From contig JBOGOC010000080.1 in the NCBI GenBank assembly GCA_050747525.1, forward strand, positions 35,512 to 99,511: a stretch of DNA of 64,000 bases, read 5' to 3'. Of this stretch, positions 38,501 to 46,997 are shown in pieces (the first letter of the stretch is position 1; each line of letters begins with the position of its first letter). The notes below the pieces were generated by a model. That model saw nothing but the letters and a program-made list of their open reading frames with translations, was not told the DNA's origin and did not search any database. Source of the stretch: JBOGOC01 sp050747525 (GTDB lineage: Bacteria; Acidobacteriota; Polarisedimenticolia; JACPZX01; DASXTC01). Position numbers and translations under genes: made by a program.

Positions 38501-38885
38501 CCTTGAACTCGGTTTCCTCCAGCACGATCAGTGACAGCCAGGGGAGCAGCCGTCGTCCCGAGGGGGGCGCAGGCGTGTAACGCCATGGGAAGTCCTCGTC
38601 GTAGAACTCGATGGCCGCGAGATAGTTGGGCTCGAAGTTGGTCACCCAGTTGGCCGGCTCCACGCGGCTGATCTGGGCCGCATCGATGCCGATGATGTCG
38701 CCCGGCCCGTACAACGCGACGTTGCGATGGATGGGAACGCTCGCCGTCCCGCCATCCTTTCGCACGCCCTGGAGCTCGAGCGACACATCCACCGACGCCC
38801 GCAGCGCCGACGCAGGTGCCGCGATCCGGTTGGCCAGGCCCGCGCGGACCCACGGCAGGAACGTGTAGGCGCCCGGTCCGCTCAT
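35565..38885 (-). CDS. large protein with central hydrophobic hairpin, S8-DUF6603 operon (1106 residues)
   Basis: 1106 residues from ATG 38885, which overlaps the stop of the DUF6603 gene as ATGA. The N-terminal half is soluble (MSGPGAYTFLPWVRAGLANR; FPFYYRWYFRTAERGDFESL). At about 610-660 there is a strong hydrophobic hairpin (LLTASLLLAALVALVVLLLG, TPIGFIAGGALLAAGVAVGV). The C-terminal half contains LLVPNQHLVEPDSVTLMETN, then FARELLWREYPTDQRGSCFR and QFWD, which look highly constrained, and ends with LLSKSGA. I cannot assign a family. The single hairpin in an otherwise soluble protein is reminiscent of membrane-inserting or pore-forming components, but that is inference. Confidence 0.82.
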   Translation of the reverse strand: MSGPGAYTFLPWVRAGLANRIAAPASALRASVDVSLELQGVRKDGGTASVPIHRNVALYGPGDIIGIDAAQISRVEPANWVTNFEPNYLAAIEFYDEDFPWRYTPAPPSGRRLLPWLSLIVLEETEFKEATAAAGRPLSYVEVSVDFASVFPDSSEGWAWAHGHFNAELSASVVESSATAASQAAQSAIQAAPDGSCSRLLCPRKLKPTTAYHAFLLPAFESGRLAGLGHDPKPIFEDPANGLDSTWPAWGAYGASRPESAFFPFYYRWYFRTAERGDFESLVRLLKPKKVDSRVGHRDMDVTRPAPNITGINDPDLGGVLRLGGALRAPLETLAPADRAEHDKYDAWDSPSPHPFQEQLAAFVNLADSYQASGPSANTNNALDENVRTDPDPLVTPPIYGRWHALTERLLEQRDGSDVPNRTNWVHDLNLDPRWRTAAGFGTKVIQTDQENLMKAAWDQIGDVLEANRRIRQAQLAQAAGRRLHATHLTTAAGVSPGAMMLISSPMKARLISGGRTVRQRMLQSPMGLALTSTPMRRVIRPGGRVAKRLDLAGAGNAAALVARANVGEVSAAPPRIPPAKLLTPDALADAAAPKGTLDPVLARLGAWVGRHLLTASLLLAALVALVVLLLGWTPIGFIAGGALLAAGVAVGVRARAVALHADAADRMREDRQTPATVDAMPESSSFVFAPAPDPRTAAARPAVQPGGKDNPEALRFKEALRDQYQVIATSRKLGRLPKTVPLDLPRVAADVVKETRPDLTVRRWTLSGLSIPPRIRDQVGDAFAEVMAYPEFDIPMYEPLARISAELLVPNQHLVEPDSVTLMETNQRFIEAYLVGLNHEFARELLWREYPTDQRGSCFRQFWDVRKKIAAAPDPAAAREALKDIKPVHTWPSGADLGENDNREAGAEPEEELVLVIRGELLKKYPNAIISAQPAKWQMTNGRPDKSKERVLDESVAPMTPLYEARVAPDIFFFGFDLTVPRARGDDTVDDQPGWFFRIEEVPGDARFGFDESREAGSQINVWNDLAWADAAPGLQDGAPIRVAGIPALTLTEPAGDVIEKHPQWEQDRFVSLNDLSSAELAYITLQAPVIVAIHASELLSKSGA

Positions 38886-41800
38886 GCGGCTCGCTGCGCT
38901 TCGGCAGTGGGAATGACGTGCAGCGTGCCGGCCATCGCGGGGTTCGCCCTCAGGTGGGCCGCCAGCGCGTCCTTCGCCTTCGCCTGAGAGGTGAAGGTGA
39001 CGGCTTCGGACAGGCGGGTGTTGTCTTCGAGCATGGCGATGGTGAAGCCCGGCTCGGTGGCGACGACCTTGTCCGCGAACGGCACCTTCGCTGCCCGGTT
39101 CGCCCGGGAGAGCACGGAACGCGAGGTGGCGTTGCTGCCCAGCATCACCAGGAACCAGGCCTTGCCGGCATCGAAGAAGCTCCGGGCATGCTGCTTGAAG
39201 TTGTTGTCGATGGTGACCAGCTCGTGGAGCACCATCCGCTTCACCGCGTGGCTGGTGCGCGTCTCCGAACCGGACACCGAGACGTCCGCGCCGGCCACCT
39301 GCTTCTCGTATCCCGGGGAGGACAGCTTCGCCCCGGAGTCCATCTCCACGTACTGCGAGGTGGCGAAGGGCTCGAGGGCCGCGGCCTTGCGCTCCATCCC
39401 TGGCGTTGCGACGACGAGGCTCGCGCGCTCGATGTCGGAGACGGAGCGGTTGCCGATCTTGTGGATCGACAGCTCCAGCGGCACCGCCCGCTGGCTGATC
39501 CGGAGCACCCCGAGAGGATGCAGCACCAGCTCCGCGGCCGCCTCGATGGCGCGCAGGCTCACCGAAAGGTGCGCCCCGGCAGGAGGCAGGGCGAGCCAGT
39601 TCTCGCGCTTCTCGAGCTCTCCCTGGAGAATCGGCATCGCCTCGATCGCCGCCAGCACCGTGTCCGCGCTCTCGCCCCAGGTGTGCGAGAACGGCACGTC
39701 GATGTCGAAGAAGAGGAGAGGGATGGATCCGATGCCCTCCACGTGCCACGGCGAGGTTCCTTCCAGCGCACCCTTGATCCGCACCGAAAAGGCCCCGACG
39801 CCGAACACCCTCACCGAGAGGGAGCAGGAGAAGTCGACGATGAAGTGGAAGGGGGAGAACTGGAACAGCGCATCGAAGCCGATGTGGCCTTCGATGGAAA
39901 ACTCGTCCAGGCCGAAGAACAGCTCGGCGCGCGCGCCGATCTGCGCGGTGTTGGAGGTGACCGCCAGGTAACCCTCCAGCCGGATGCGTGCGTTCGGCTC
40001 ATTGAGGATGGAGATGGCAACGCGCCGCGGGACGGGGAAGGGGAGAGGCGGCGGGTTGAACCTCGGGTGAAAGCCCCCCACGCTGAGAAGGAGGGCGGAA
40101 TCGTCGCCCCCCCACGCGAAGAGAAAGCCCATCTCCCCATCCAGGGTGATGGACAGCACCCGGCTGTCGAAGAGCGCGGCGAACAACCAGAGCCGGCTGC
40201 GGTCCATCTCCAGCGCGCCGACGAACCTGACCTGCACCACGACCAGCGGCTCCTCCTCGTCCGGGAGCACGCATCGGATGACACCCAGGATGGCGACGTT
40301 GCCCGGCGGCAGCTCGATGACCAGGCCGATCGTGGCGGTGACCAGGGGGGGCGTCAGCCAGGAGATCCTGGCCATCGGTCCGATCAGGAACGTGCCCTGC
40401 TCGGGCGGGAAGTACCGCCGCATGTCGGAGAGGATCTGCGGCGCGTTGGCGATGACGTCGCTCGGGAACATTACGCTCTGCACGGCGCCGGTGCGCACCC
40501 CTTCCGCCAGCTCCTCGAGGCGCATCGTCCGGTGCAGGCCCAGGAGCCCGCCGACCGCGTGCAGCGCGAATCCGAACCCCAGCTGGAAGGGTTTTCCGAA
40601 CTCCGCGGTGACCATGATCAGGAGCGAGAAGCCGTCCGAGCCGTCCGGCATCCGGGTGGTGATGAGCCCGATGGCCTTCAGAGCCAGCACTTCGGAGAAC
40701 ACCAGCTCGAGCGCGCCGGCGTATTCGCCCTTCTCGTAGTCCAGGTAGAGGTAGCCCCCGCCCTTGACCATGTTGGCGTCGATCACCAGGCCCACGCCCG
40801 TGGGCGGCTTGAAGCGCAGACGCAGGTCGACCGGCCCGAGCGGCGCGTCGGCCTGGCTCGAGAAGTCGAGCACGAGCTCCACCCCCATCCGCTCCACGAT
40901 GGCGGTGAGGGGCCCCAGGAGGGCGGTGATCCCGGCGGAGGCTTCGAGCGCGAGCGAGCCGTCGTCGCGGATCTTCAAGATGATGTAGAGGGTGTCCAGG
41001 CGCGCCGCGCCCAGGTCCTGGTGCATGGGGATGGCGATCTCGAGGCCGCCGGCCGCCTTGAACACGATGCCCTGGCTCATCCTCCAGCAGAGCCCCAGGT
41101 CGAAGACGCCGCGCACCTCGGCGCGCGACAGCAGCGAGGCGAGGAAGCTGTCCGAATCTTTCGAGCCCAGGGTGAGCGTCAGCCCCTTGAGCTCCGCCGC
41201 GACGCTCGGATCGATGCTCACCTGGCCGGTGGTTCCGGCGCCGATGGTCAGCTCGGCCCCGATCCCGACGTCCTGGGCCGTCAGATGGACGAGGTCGTTG
41301 CCCCCCACGATGGTGAAGCCGCGCGCCTCGGGGTTGCGGTTCACCAGGAACGAGATGGCGCCCCCGATGGTGCCCATCTTGGGGGCCGCGGAGGACTCGA
41401 AGGGTGGCTTCCAGCGGAAGATCACGCCCCCGTCGAGCGCGATCGAGGACTTGAAGTCCATGCCCCAGAGGTCGTTGATCAGCACGCGCTGGTCGAAGTT
41501 GTGCGTGGTGGCGGCGCTGAGGTCCAGCATCAGCCCGGGCGGGGCTACGGAGCTGTCGCGGCTCCAGCGGAACGGGCTCACTTCGAAGAACGCGTCGCCG
41601 CCTGTCTCGCCGCGCCCGAGGGAGGTCCCCTCCCGGTAGAACGCCAGCATCCCGTCCATGAGCTCGCCCGGGTCGAACTGAGCGGTTCCCCATTTGTGGA
41701 CCGCCGCCAGGTGCGCGGCGGCATCGCGGATCAGATCCCTGATGCGCTCGAGGCGCAGCTCCTTCTGGACGTAGCGCGGCTCGTGGAGCTGGCCGGTCGG

Positions 41801-42292
41801 CTGGACCACGCGCCATTCGATGAGGCCGAGGAGCTTCAGCAGGTACACCAGCCGGGGAGAGTGCCCCTCGAGGACGCTGATGACCAGGTAGCCGAACGCC
41901 CGTCGCGCCAACTGCGGGGCGAAGGCCTGCACTGCGGTGAGATCCGGCACCGGCAGTGCCGTCGCCGCGGCCTCGATCCGATCGACCAGCTGCGCCACCG
42001 CGTCGCCGAAACGATAGACCCCTTCGAGGAGGTGGACGAGGGCCTTCGCCAGATCGACTTCGGCCCCGCTGGCCAGCGCCGCGTCCAGCTCGTCCGCGGC
42101 AAGGGAGAGCACCACCGCGGCATCCGCCAGCGCCGTGGCGGCGGCCTTGACGGCCGGGTCGACGACCAAGGCATCGGGCATCTGGAGGCCGAGCGGTTCG
42201 GTGTCGAGGTCGACGGTGAAGCTGGACACTTCCCCGAGGGCGCGCGCGATCCACGCCCCCAGCCGCGCGATGTAGATCTCGTCTCCAGCCAT
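38882..42292 (-). CDS. DUF6603-like protein
   Basis: 1136 residues from ATG 42292, five bases after the S8 protease stop. The N-terminal ~200 residues are alpha-helical (AVVLSLAADELDAALASGAE). From about 400 to 1000 the protein is a beta-rich array with phrases I associate with the DUF6603 family: MVKGGGYLYLDYEKGEYAGA, FGFALHAVGGLLGLHRTMRL, FPPEQGTFLIGPMARISWLT, FDSRVLSITLDGEMGFLFAW and IGFDALFQFSPFHFIVDFSC. DUF6603 has no known function to my knowledge. No signal peptide is visible, although the repeated amphipathic strands look barrel- or solenoid-like. The C-terminal 180 residues are a separate mixed domain. Family naming is from memory of the motif style and should be checked by profile search. 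Confidence 0.78.
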   Translation of the reverse strand: MAGDEIYIARLGAWIARALGEVSSFTVDLDTEPLGLQMPDALVVDPAVKAAATALADAAVVLSLAADELDAALASGAEVDLAKALVHLLEGVYRFGDAVAQLVDRIEAAATALPVPDLTAVQAFAPQLARRAFGYLVISVLEGHSPRLVYLLKLLGLIEWRVVQPTGQLHEPRYVQKELRLERIRDLIRDAAAHLAAVHKWGTAQFDPGELMDGMLAFYREGTSLGRGETGGDAFFEVSPFRWSRDSSVAPPGLMLDLSAATTHNFDQRVLINDLWGMDFKSSIALDGGVIFRWKPPFESSAAPKMGTIGGAISFLVNRNPEARGFTIVGGNDLVHLTAQDVGIGAELTIGAGTTGQVSIDPSVAAELKGLTLTLGSKDSDSFLASLLSRAEVRGVFDLGLCWRMSQGIVFKAAGGLEIAIPMHQDLGAARLDTLYIILKIRDDGSLALEASAGITALLGPLTAIVERMGVELVLDFSSQADAPLGPVDLRLRFKPPTGVGLVIDANMVKGGGYLYLDYEKGEYAGALELVFSEVLALKAIGLITTRMPDGSDGFSLLIMVTAEFGKPFQLGFGFALHAVGGLLGLHRTMRLEELAEGVRTGAVQSVMFPSDVIANAPQILSDMRRYFPPEQGTFLIGPMARISWLTPPLVTATIGLVIELPPGNVAILGVIRCVLPDEEEPLVVVQVRFVGALEMDRSRLWLFAALFDSRVLSITLDGEMGFLFAWGGDDSALLLSVGGFHPRFNPPPLPFPVPRRVAISILNEPNARIRLEGYLAVTSNTAQIGARAELFFGLDEFSIEGHIGFDALFQFSPFHFIVDFSCSLSVRVFGVGAFSVRIKGALEGTSPWHVEGIGSIPLLFFDIDVPFSHTWGESADTVLAAIEAMPILQGELEKRENWLALPPAGAHLSVSLRAIEAAAELVLHPLGVLRISQRAVPLELSIHKIGNRSVSDIERASLVVATPGMERKAAALEPFATSQYVEMDSGAKLSSPGYEKQVAGADVSVSGSETRTSHAVKRMVLHELVTIDNNFKQHARSFFDAGKAWFLVMLGSNATSRSVLSRANRAAKVPFADKVVATEPGFTIAMLEDNTRLSEAVTFTSQAKAKDALAAHLRANPAMAGTLHVIPTAEAQRAA

Positions 42293-42297
42293 CAGGT

Positions 42298-44451
42298 CTA
42301 CTTGTGGCTCTCCAGCGCGTCCGCCATCCCGCTGCCGAACGCCCGATCGTGCGCCGTCCCGGTCAGGCCCACGCCTTTTCGATTGGCGGCGGCGGCGATC
42401 AGGGCGTTGCGGACACTGGTCGTGTTCAGCGCGGCATTCTTGTCCAGCATCAGGGCGACGATGCCGGTCACCATCGGCGCCGAAATGCTTGTTCCACTCT
42501 TCTTGGTGAAACGGACACCCGAGGTCCACGGCGGTACTTTCACGCCCGTGCCGACATTGGTGTCCACGCCCTCCGCCGACGAGATGTCCACACCCGGCGC
42601 GGCGAGCTCCGGCTTGGTGGCGATGAGAGGCTTGGAGCCGGGCGGATCCGAGAAATCTCGCAGCGGTCCGCGGGAAGAGGAGCTGTCGATCTTGTGGTCT
42701 GCGTGGTTATAGGACCCCACAGTGATCACGTGCTGTCCGTAAGTGTCGACGACCGAGAACTCCGACGTGATGGCGGCCGGGACCGCCGGATCAAGGGGGT
42801 CGAGTGGGTTGGCCCTCTGCGTGGCGATCGTGAAGAAGGCAGAGCCCCCGAAGCCCCAGCCCGCTTCAGAACCCATGAAGAAGATTTCGGTTCCCCCGGG
42901 GGCCGTGATCAGCACCTCGTAGATACCTTCGATGTATGTGACGGTGGCGCCAACGACCTTTGGTGTGACGAGGAGCTGGAACCTGTGCCGGCGCACCGTC
43001 CCGCCGGACGGATGTGGCACCGAGGGATTACTTTCGTGCCGGGCCACCACCCGGTGGACGTTGCCTCCGCTCGTAACCTCCGTGAGAGAAGGGGGCGACC
43101 CGGCGTTGAGCTGCAGCTTCTTCTCCAGCTTCTGTCCGACACCCAAGTCCACGTTGAAGAGCATCTGGTGCGGGAGGCGCAGCGAGAACTTCACCTTGTC
43201 GAAGTTACGGCGGTACCAGAAAGAAGCGACCATGTCCGGATGGTGCAGGCTGGTAGCGCAGTTCTGCCACGTGTGGCGGGGTCCTCCGAAGCGGCGCTCC
43301 TTGAGCTCCAGCGGCACGATGATCGTTCCGCCTGCCGGGACCTTGATCCTCGCGACCTTGCTATCGGCCATGTCGCCCGTGTTGCCGGCCGCCTTCACGA
43401 TGATGGCGCCCTTGGGGAAATTGAGGTCCCCTGCCGGCTTGCCGGGATCCATGAGGCTGTCCAGAAAGATCGAGTTCTCGTCCAGGCCGTCGCCGGGCTT
43501 GTGTGTGTCGCCGAAGCTCATGTTGATCACGACGGGCTTGCCCAGCTCCTTCGCCGTCCGCAGGCAGTAGATCACGGCGTCGCGGAGCCGTCTGCGCCAG
43601 TCCACTTCGAGTCCCATACCCGTTGCCAGCTTGAACCTGATGGTGTCGGGAACGTCGAGAAGCTTGACCGCGATGATCTCGGCCTCCGGGGCCACGCCGA
43701 CCCTGCTGGCGTTGGCTCCGGTGACCGCCGGGAACAGCGTACCCCCCGCCGCAATGCCGGCGACGTGCGTGCCATGGCCGCTGCAGTCCTTGTGCGCGAT
43801 CGCCACCGTGCTGTTGAGGGCAATGTTGATATCCCCGGCGCTGAACTCGACTCCGTACGTTCCGCCTGGGAGGAGAAGGTCCTCTCTCGGGCAATCGTCG
43901 AGGCTGGCCGGGTCCAGGCCCTGGTCCCAGATTCGCCTGATCCGTGTCCTGGGTGGGTTCAGGCTCTTCATGAACATCGGGTGCGTGACGTCGATTCCGG
44001 TGTCGAGGATCGCGACGAGCACACCTGTCCCGGTGCCGTCGGGCACGCTGGTGAGCTGGCCTGACGCGACAACCGCGTGCCACAGTCCATCGCCTCCGAG
44101 GCCCGCGGTACCGGGAGCGGAAGCGATAGCGGCCGAAGAGGCTCGCGCCTTGATGTCAGGGACCGCCCTGTCCAGGGTGGCGTGAGGCCGGCCTCCCGTC
44201 GACATCCACAGCACCCCGGGGTGCGCCACGAGGGCGCTGATGTCCTTGAAGCGCACCACCCCCATCGCCTCGTCGTCGAACACCGCATGGGTCTCGAACC
44301 CGAGGGCCTCGATCGACGCCAGGTCCCCCTCGAATCGCAGCAAGCAGGTGATGCCATCATCCGGGAGGCGTTCGCGCTCCTGTTCCCAGGCGCGCAGGGT
44401 TATGAAAAGGTTGTTGTCCAGCTTCTCTAATCCGCTGTCAGGATCGGGCAT
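42298..44451 (-). CDS. leaderless S8 family (subtilisin-like) serine protease, copy 1
   Basis: 717 residues. Catalytic triad: Asp150 (VAILDTGID), His226 (GHGTHVAGIAAG) and Ser655 (SGTSISAPMVTG), so it should be active. The N-terminus has no signal peptide; residues about 30-100 look like an I9-type propeptide/inhibitor domain (ITCLLRFEGDLASIEALGFE, ALVAHPGVLWM). A beta-rich insertion of about 200 residues lies between the His and Ser blocks, as in larger subtilases. It is the first gene of a tightly packed operon with the DUF6603-like and three large proteins, and a paralogue lies directly upstream. Intracellular processing of the operon's large proteins is a plausible role but unproven. Confidence 0.93.
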   Translation of the reverse strand: MPDPDSGLEKLDNNLFITLRAWEQERERLPDDGITCLLRFEGDLASIEALGFETHAVFDDEAMGVVRFKDISALVAHPGVLWMSTGGRPHATLDRAVPDIKARASSAAIASAPGTAGLGGDGLWHAVVASGQLTSVPDGTGTGVLVAILDTGIDVTHPMFMKSLNPPRTRIRRIWDQGLDPASLDDCPREDLLLPGGTYGVEFSAGDINIALNSTVAIAHKDCSGHGTHVAGIAAGGTLFPAVTGANASRVGVAPEAEIIAVKLLDVPDTIRFKLATGMGLEVDWRRRLRDAVIYCLRTAKELGKPVVINMSFGDTHKPGDGLDENSIFLDSLMDPGKPAGDLNFPKGAIIVKAAGNTGDMADSKVARIKVPAGGTIIVPLELKERRFGGPRHTWQNCATSLHHPDMVASFWYRRNFDKVKFSLRLPHQMLFNVDLGVGQKLEKKLQLNAGSPPSLTEVTSGGNVHRVVARHESNPSVPHPSGGTVRRHRFQLLVTPKVVGATVTYIEGIYEVLITAPGGTEIFFMGSEAGWGFGGSAFFTIATQRANPLDPLDPAVPAAITSEFSVVDTYGQHVITVGSYNHADHKIDSSSSRGPLRDFSDPPGSKPLIATKPELAAPGVDISSAEGVDTNVGTGVKVPPWTSGVRFTKKSGTSISAPMVTGIVALMLDKNAALNTTSVRNALIAAAANRKGVGLTGTAHDRAFGSGMADALESHK

Positions 44452-44550
44452 CCCTGCTCATCCGTGGGGACTCTTGAGGTTCCGGGGGGGCCACTGTGGC
44501 TCCGTCATCTCCCGGGCAGGGGGAAGTTGTGCGGCGGTACAGTAGGTGCC

Positions 44551-44580
44551 TCTATACGCCTACCCTGCAGACGATGTCAA
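44551..44580 (-). promoter_or_regulatory. sigma-70-like promoter of S8 protease copy 1
   Basis: On the minus strand: TTGACA at 44580-44575, an 18-base spacer, and TATAGA at 44556-44551. It lies about 100 bases upstream of the ATG at 44451. The same arrangement, with similar spacer bases ending in GGGTAGGCG, precedes the second S8 gene. Good match to the housekeeping consensus in otherwise GC-rich DNA. Confidence 0.65.
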
Positions 44581-44640
44581 TCCCCTTGCAATGGGACGCT
44601 CCGTCTCATGAGCCATTTTTCGTCATGTATGCGCTCCTGC

Positions 44641-46779
44641 CTAGGGTGGCGGCGGTGGTTTGTGGCTCTCGAGCGCGTCCGCCATTCCGCTTCCGTACGC
44701 CCGGTCGTGCGCAGTCCCTGGAGCCGCCGGGTCCACGCCGGGTCGGTTCTTGGCGGCCTTGGTCAGAAGAGTACGGACCTGGGTGGTGTTCAGCGACGGA
44801 TTCTTGTCCAGCATCAGGGCGATGACCCCGGTCACCATGGGCGCTGCCATGCTCGTCCCATCCTTCATGGTGAAACGGACGCCCGCCCTCCACGAAGCAG
44901 TGCGCACGCCGGGGCCGGCATTACTGTCTGCACTTTGCGCCGAGTCGATGTCCACGCCCGGGGCGGCGAGCTCCGGCTTCGTGGCGATGGGGGGCCTTGG
45001 AGGATCGGAGTAATCACGCAACGGTCCGCGGGATGAGTTCGCGAAGATCGTGTGATCGGTGTCGTCATAGGCCGCCACCGTGATCGCGTGCTGTCCCAGG
45101 GTATCGGTTGCGGAGAACTCCTGTGTGATGTTGACCTCTTGAGGGAGTGGTTGGCCGTCGGCCATCGTGCCGGCGATCAGCATCGTGACTGCAGTATTGG
45201 CAGCCCAGGCTTGGCGATCGCCCATGAAGAAGACCTCGGTGCCGGCGGGGGCGGTGATCCGCACCTCGTAGATCCCCGTGAGGTAGGTGACCGTTCTGCG
45301 ACGCACCTTCGGTTCGACAAAGAGAGTGAGCACGTGACGGCGCACCGTCCCACCTGATGGATGTGGCACCGACGGCTCGACTCCGTGGAGGCAGGCGACC
45401 TTGTGGTTGGCCGACCCGGACTGAAGCTGAAGGATGGACAACGATGGTGGAGGCCCTGGGTTCAGTCGCAAGCTCTGGATCAGGTGCCCGCCCACTCCCA
45501 AGTCGGTGCTGAAGGTCGTCTGGTGCGGGAAGCGAAGCGCGAACTTCACCTTGTCGAAGTTCCGCCGGTACCAGAACGTCGTGCGCAGGAAGGGGCTGTG
45601 CACCCTGTCCTTGCCGTTTTTCCATGTGGTGTTGGCCCCCTTGCGGTCGTCCTTGATCTCGATGGGCACGATGATCTGTCCGGCTTGCGGGACGGTGATC
45701 CGCGCGGCCTGGTCATCCGCGACGTTGGGGACGCACGTCACGAGGATGGCGCCGGTTGGGAAATTCATCTTCTTCGTGTCCACTGGCTTGCTCGGATCCA
45801 AGCGAGCGTCCAGCCAGCGCGAGTTTTGGTCAAGGCCGTCGCCGGCCTGATGGATGGAGCTGACGCTCATGTTGATCACCACGGGCTTCTTCAGGACGTA
45901 CTTGGCCGTCCGCAGGCAGTAGAGCACTGCGTCCCTCCATCTTCTGTCCCAATCCACCGCGTGCCCCATACCCGCCGCCAGCTTGTACCGGATGGGCTCG
46001 GGGTTGTCTTCAAGCTTGACCGCGATGATGTCGGCCTCCGGCGCCACGCCAACCCTGCTGGCGTCGCCTCCCGCCGGGAACAGCGGCCCCCCCGCCGCGA
46101 TCCCGGCCACGTGAGTGCCGTGGCCGTTGGAGTCCTGGTGCTTGATCGGAGCTCCCCCGTTGAGGGCCGCCTCGATCTCGAAGTTGTCGAACTCGACTCC
46201 ATAGGTTCCACCTGGATTGAGCAGGTTCTCATCCGGGCAATCCTGGCGCCTTGTAGGAACGAGCCCCTGGTCCCAGATCCGCATGATTCGCGTCACTTTG
46301 GGAGGGCCGAGGCTCTTCATGAACATCGGGTGCGTGAAGTCGATCCCGGTGTCGATGATCGCCACGATCACGTCCTTCCCGGTGCCATCGGGCACGCTCT
46401 TGAGCGTGCCGAACGCGTCACCAACCGGGTGCCAGACTCCGTCGCCTCCGACGGCATCGGCCTTGGAGGCTCGGGCCTTGATGTCCCGGACCGCTGTGTC
46501 CAGGCTGATGCGGCGCGGCTCTCCCGTTTCCATCCAGAGCACCCCGGGGTGAGCCGCCAGGGCGCGGAGGTCGCTGAATCGCACCGCCCCCATCGCCTCG
46601 TCGTTCGACACCGCGTGAGTCTCGAACCCCAGCCCCTCCATGGGCGCCAGGTCCCCCTCGAATCGCAGTGTCAGGGTGATGCCGTCGTCCGGCTGGCGTT
46701 CGGGCTCCTGTTCCCAGGCCTGCAGGGCCATGAACAGGTCGGCATTCAGTTTCTCCAGTCCGCTGTCAGATGGGGGCAT
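44641..46779 (-). CDS. leaderless S8 family (subtilisin-like) serine protease, copy 2
   Basis: 712 residues, a close paralogue of the next gene along the minus strand and collinear with it from end to end. Triad: Asp143 (VAIIDTGID), His220 (GHGTHVAGIAAG) and Ser643 (DGTSMAAPMVTG). The same I9-like N-terminal domain is present (LTLRFEGDLAPMEGLGFETH). The C-terminus ends SGMADALESHKPPPPP; the paralogue ends at ESHK, so the proline tail is specific to this copy. The main differences are in the loop after the propeptide and in the insertion before Ser. It has its own promoter and is separated from copy 1 by 189 bases. The pair probably arose by tandem duplication and may have diverged in substrate. 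Confidence 0.93.
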   Translation of the reverse strand: MPPSDSGLEKLNADLFMALQAWEQEPERQPDDGITLTLRFEGDLAPMEGLGFETHAVSNDEAMGAVRFSDLRALAAHPGVLWMETGEPRRISLDTAVRDIKARASKADAVGGDGVWHPVGDAFGTLKSVPDGTGKDVIVAIIDTGIDFTHPMFMKSLGPPKVTRIMRIWDQGLVPTRRQDCPDENLLNPGGTYGVEFDNFEIEAALNGGAPIKHQDSNGHGTHVAGIAAGGPLFPAGGDASRVGVAPEADIIAVKLEDNPEPIRYKLAAGMGHAVDWDRRWRDAVLYCLRTAKYVLKKPVVINMSVSSIHQAGDGLDQNSRWLDARLDPSKPVDTKKMNFPTGAILVTCVPNVADDQAARITVPQAGQIIVPIEIKDDRKGANTTWKNGKDRVHSPFLRTTFWYRRNFDKVKFALRFPHQTTFSTDLGVGGHLIQSLRLNPGPPPSLSILQLQSGSANHKVACLHGVEPSVPHPSGGTVRRHVLTLFVEPKVRRRTVTYLTGIYEVRITAPAGTEVFFMGDRQAWAANTAVTMLIAGTMADGQPLPQEVNITQEFSATDTLGQHAITVAAYDDTDHTIFANSSRGPLRDYSDPPRPPIATKPELAAPGVDIDSAQSADSNAGPGVRTASWRAGVRFTMKDGTSMAAPMVTGVIALMLDKNPSLNTTQVRTLLTKAAKNRPGVDPAAPGTAHDRAYGSGMADALESHKPPPPP

Positions 46780-46852
46780 CGTTGATCATCCGTGGATACG
46801 AATTTGCCGAGGGCTCGGGCAATGCGCGTCTCCCGGGCAGGGGAGAGGTTGT

Positions 46853-46882
46853 GCTATACGCCTACCCGCCAGGAGGTGTCAA
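46853..46882 (-). promoter_or_regulatory. sigma-70-like promoter of S8 protease copy 2
   Basis: On the minus strand: TTGACA at 46882-46877, an 18-base spacer ending GGGTAGGCG, and TATAGC at 46858-46853, about 75 bases before the ATG at 46779. The sequence matches the promoter of copy 1 beyond the core elements, so the duplication that made the two proteases included the promoter. Confidence 0.65.
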
Positions 46883-46997
46883 CCCCTTCGACCACGACCA
46901 GACGGGGGCCGGGACGGAATATTTCCTCTTCGGGTGGCGAGGCCGGCGTAGAATCAAGAGCCAAGGCGACAGATGAGCCGTTCGAACAGGTAGGGAC

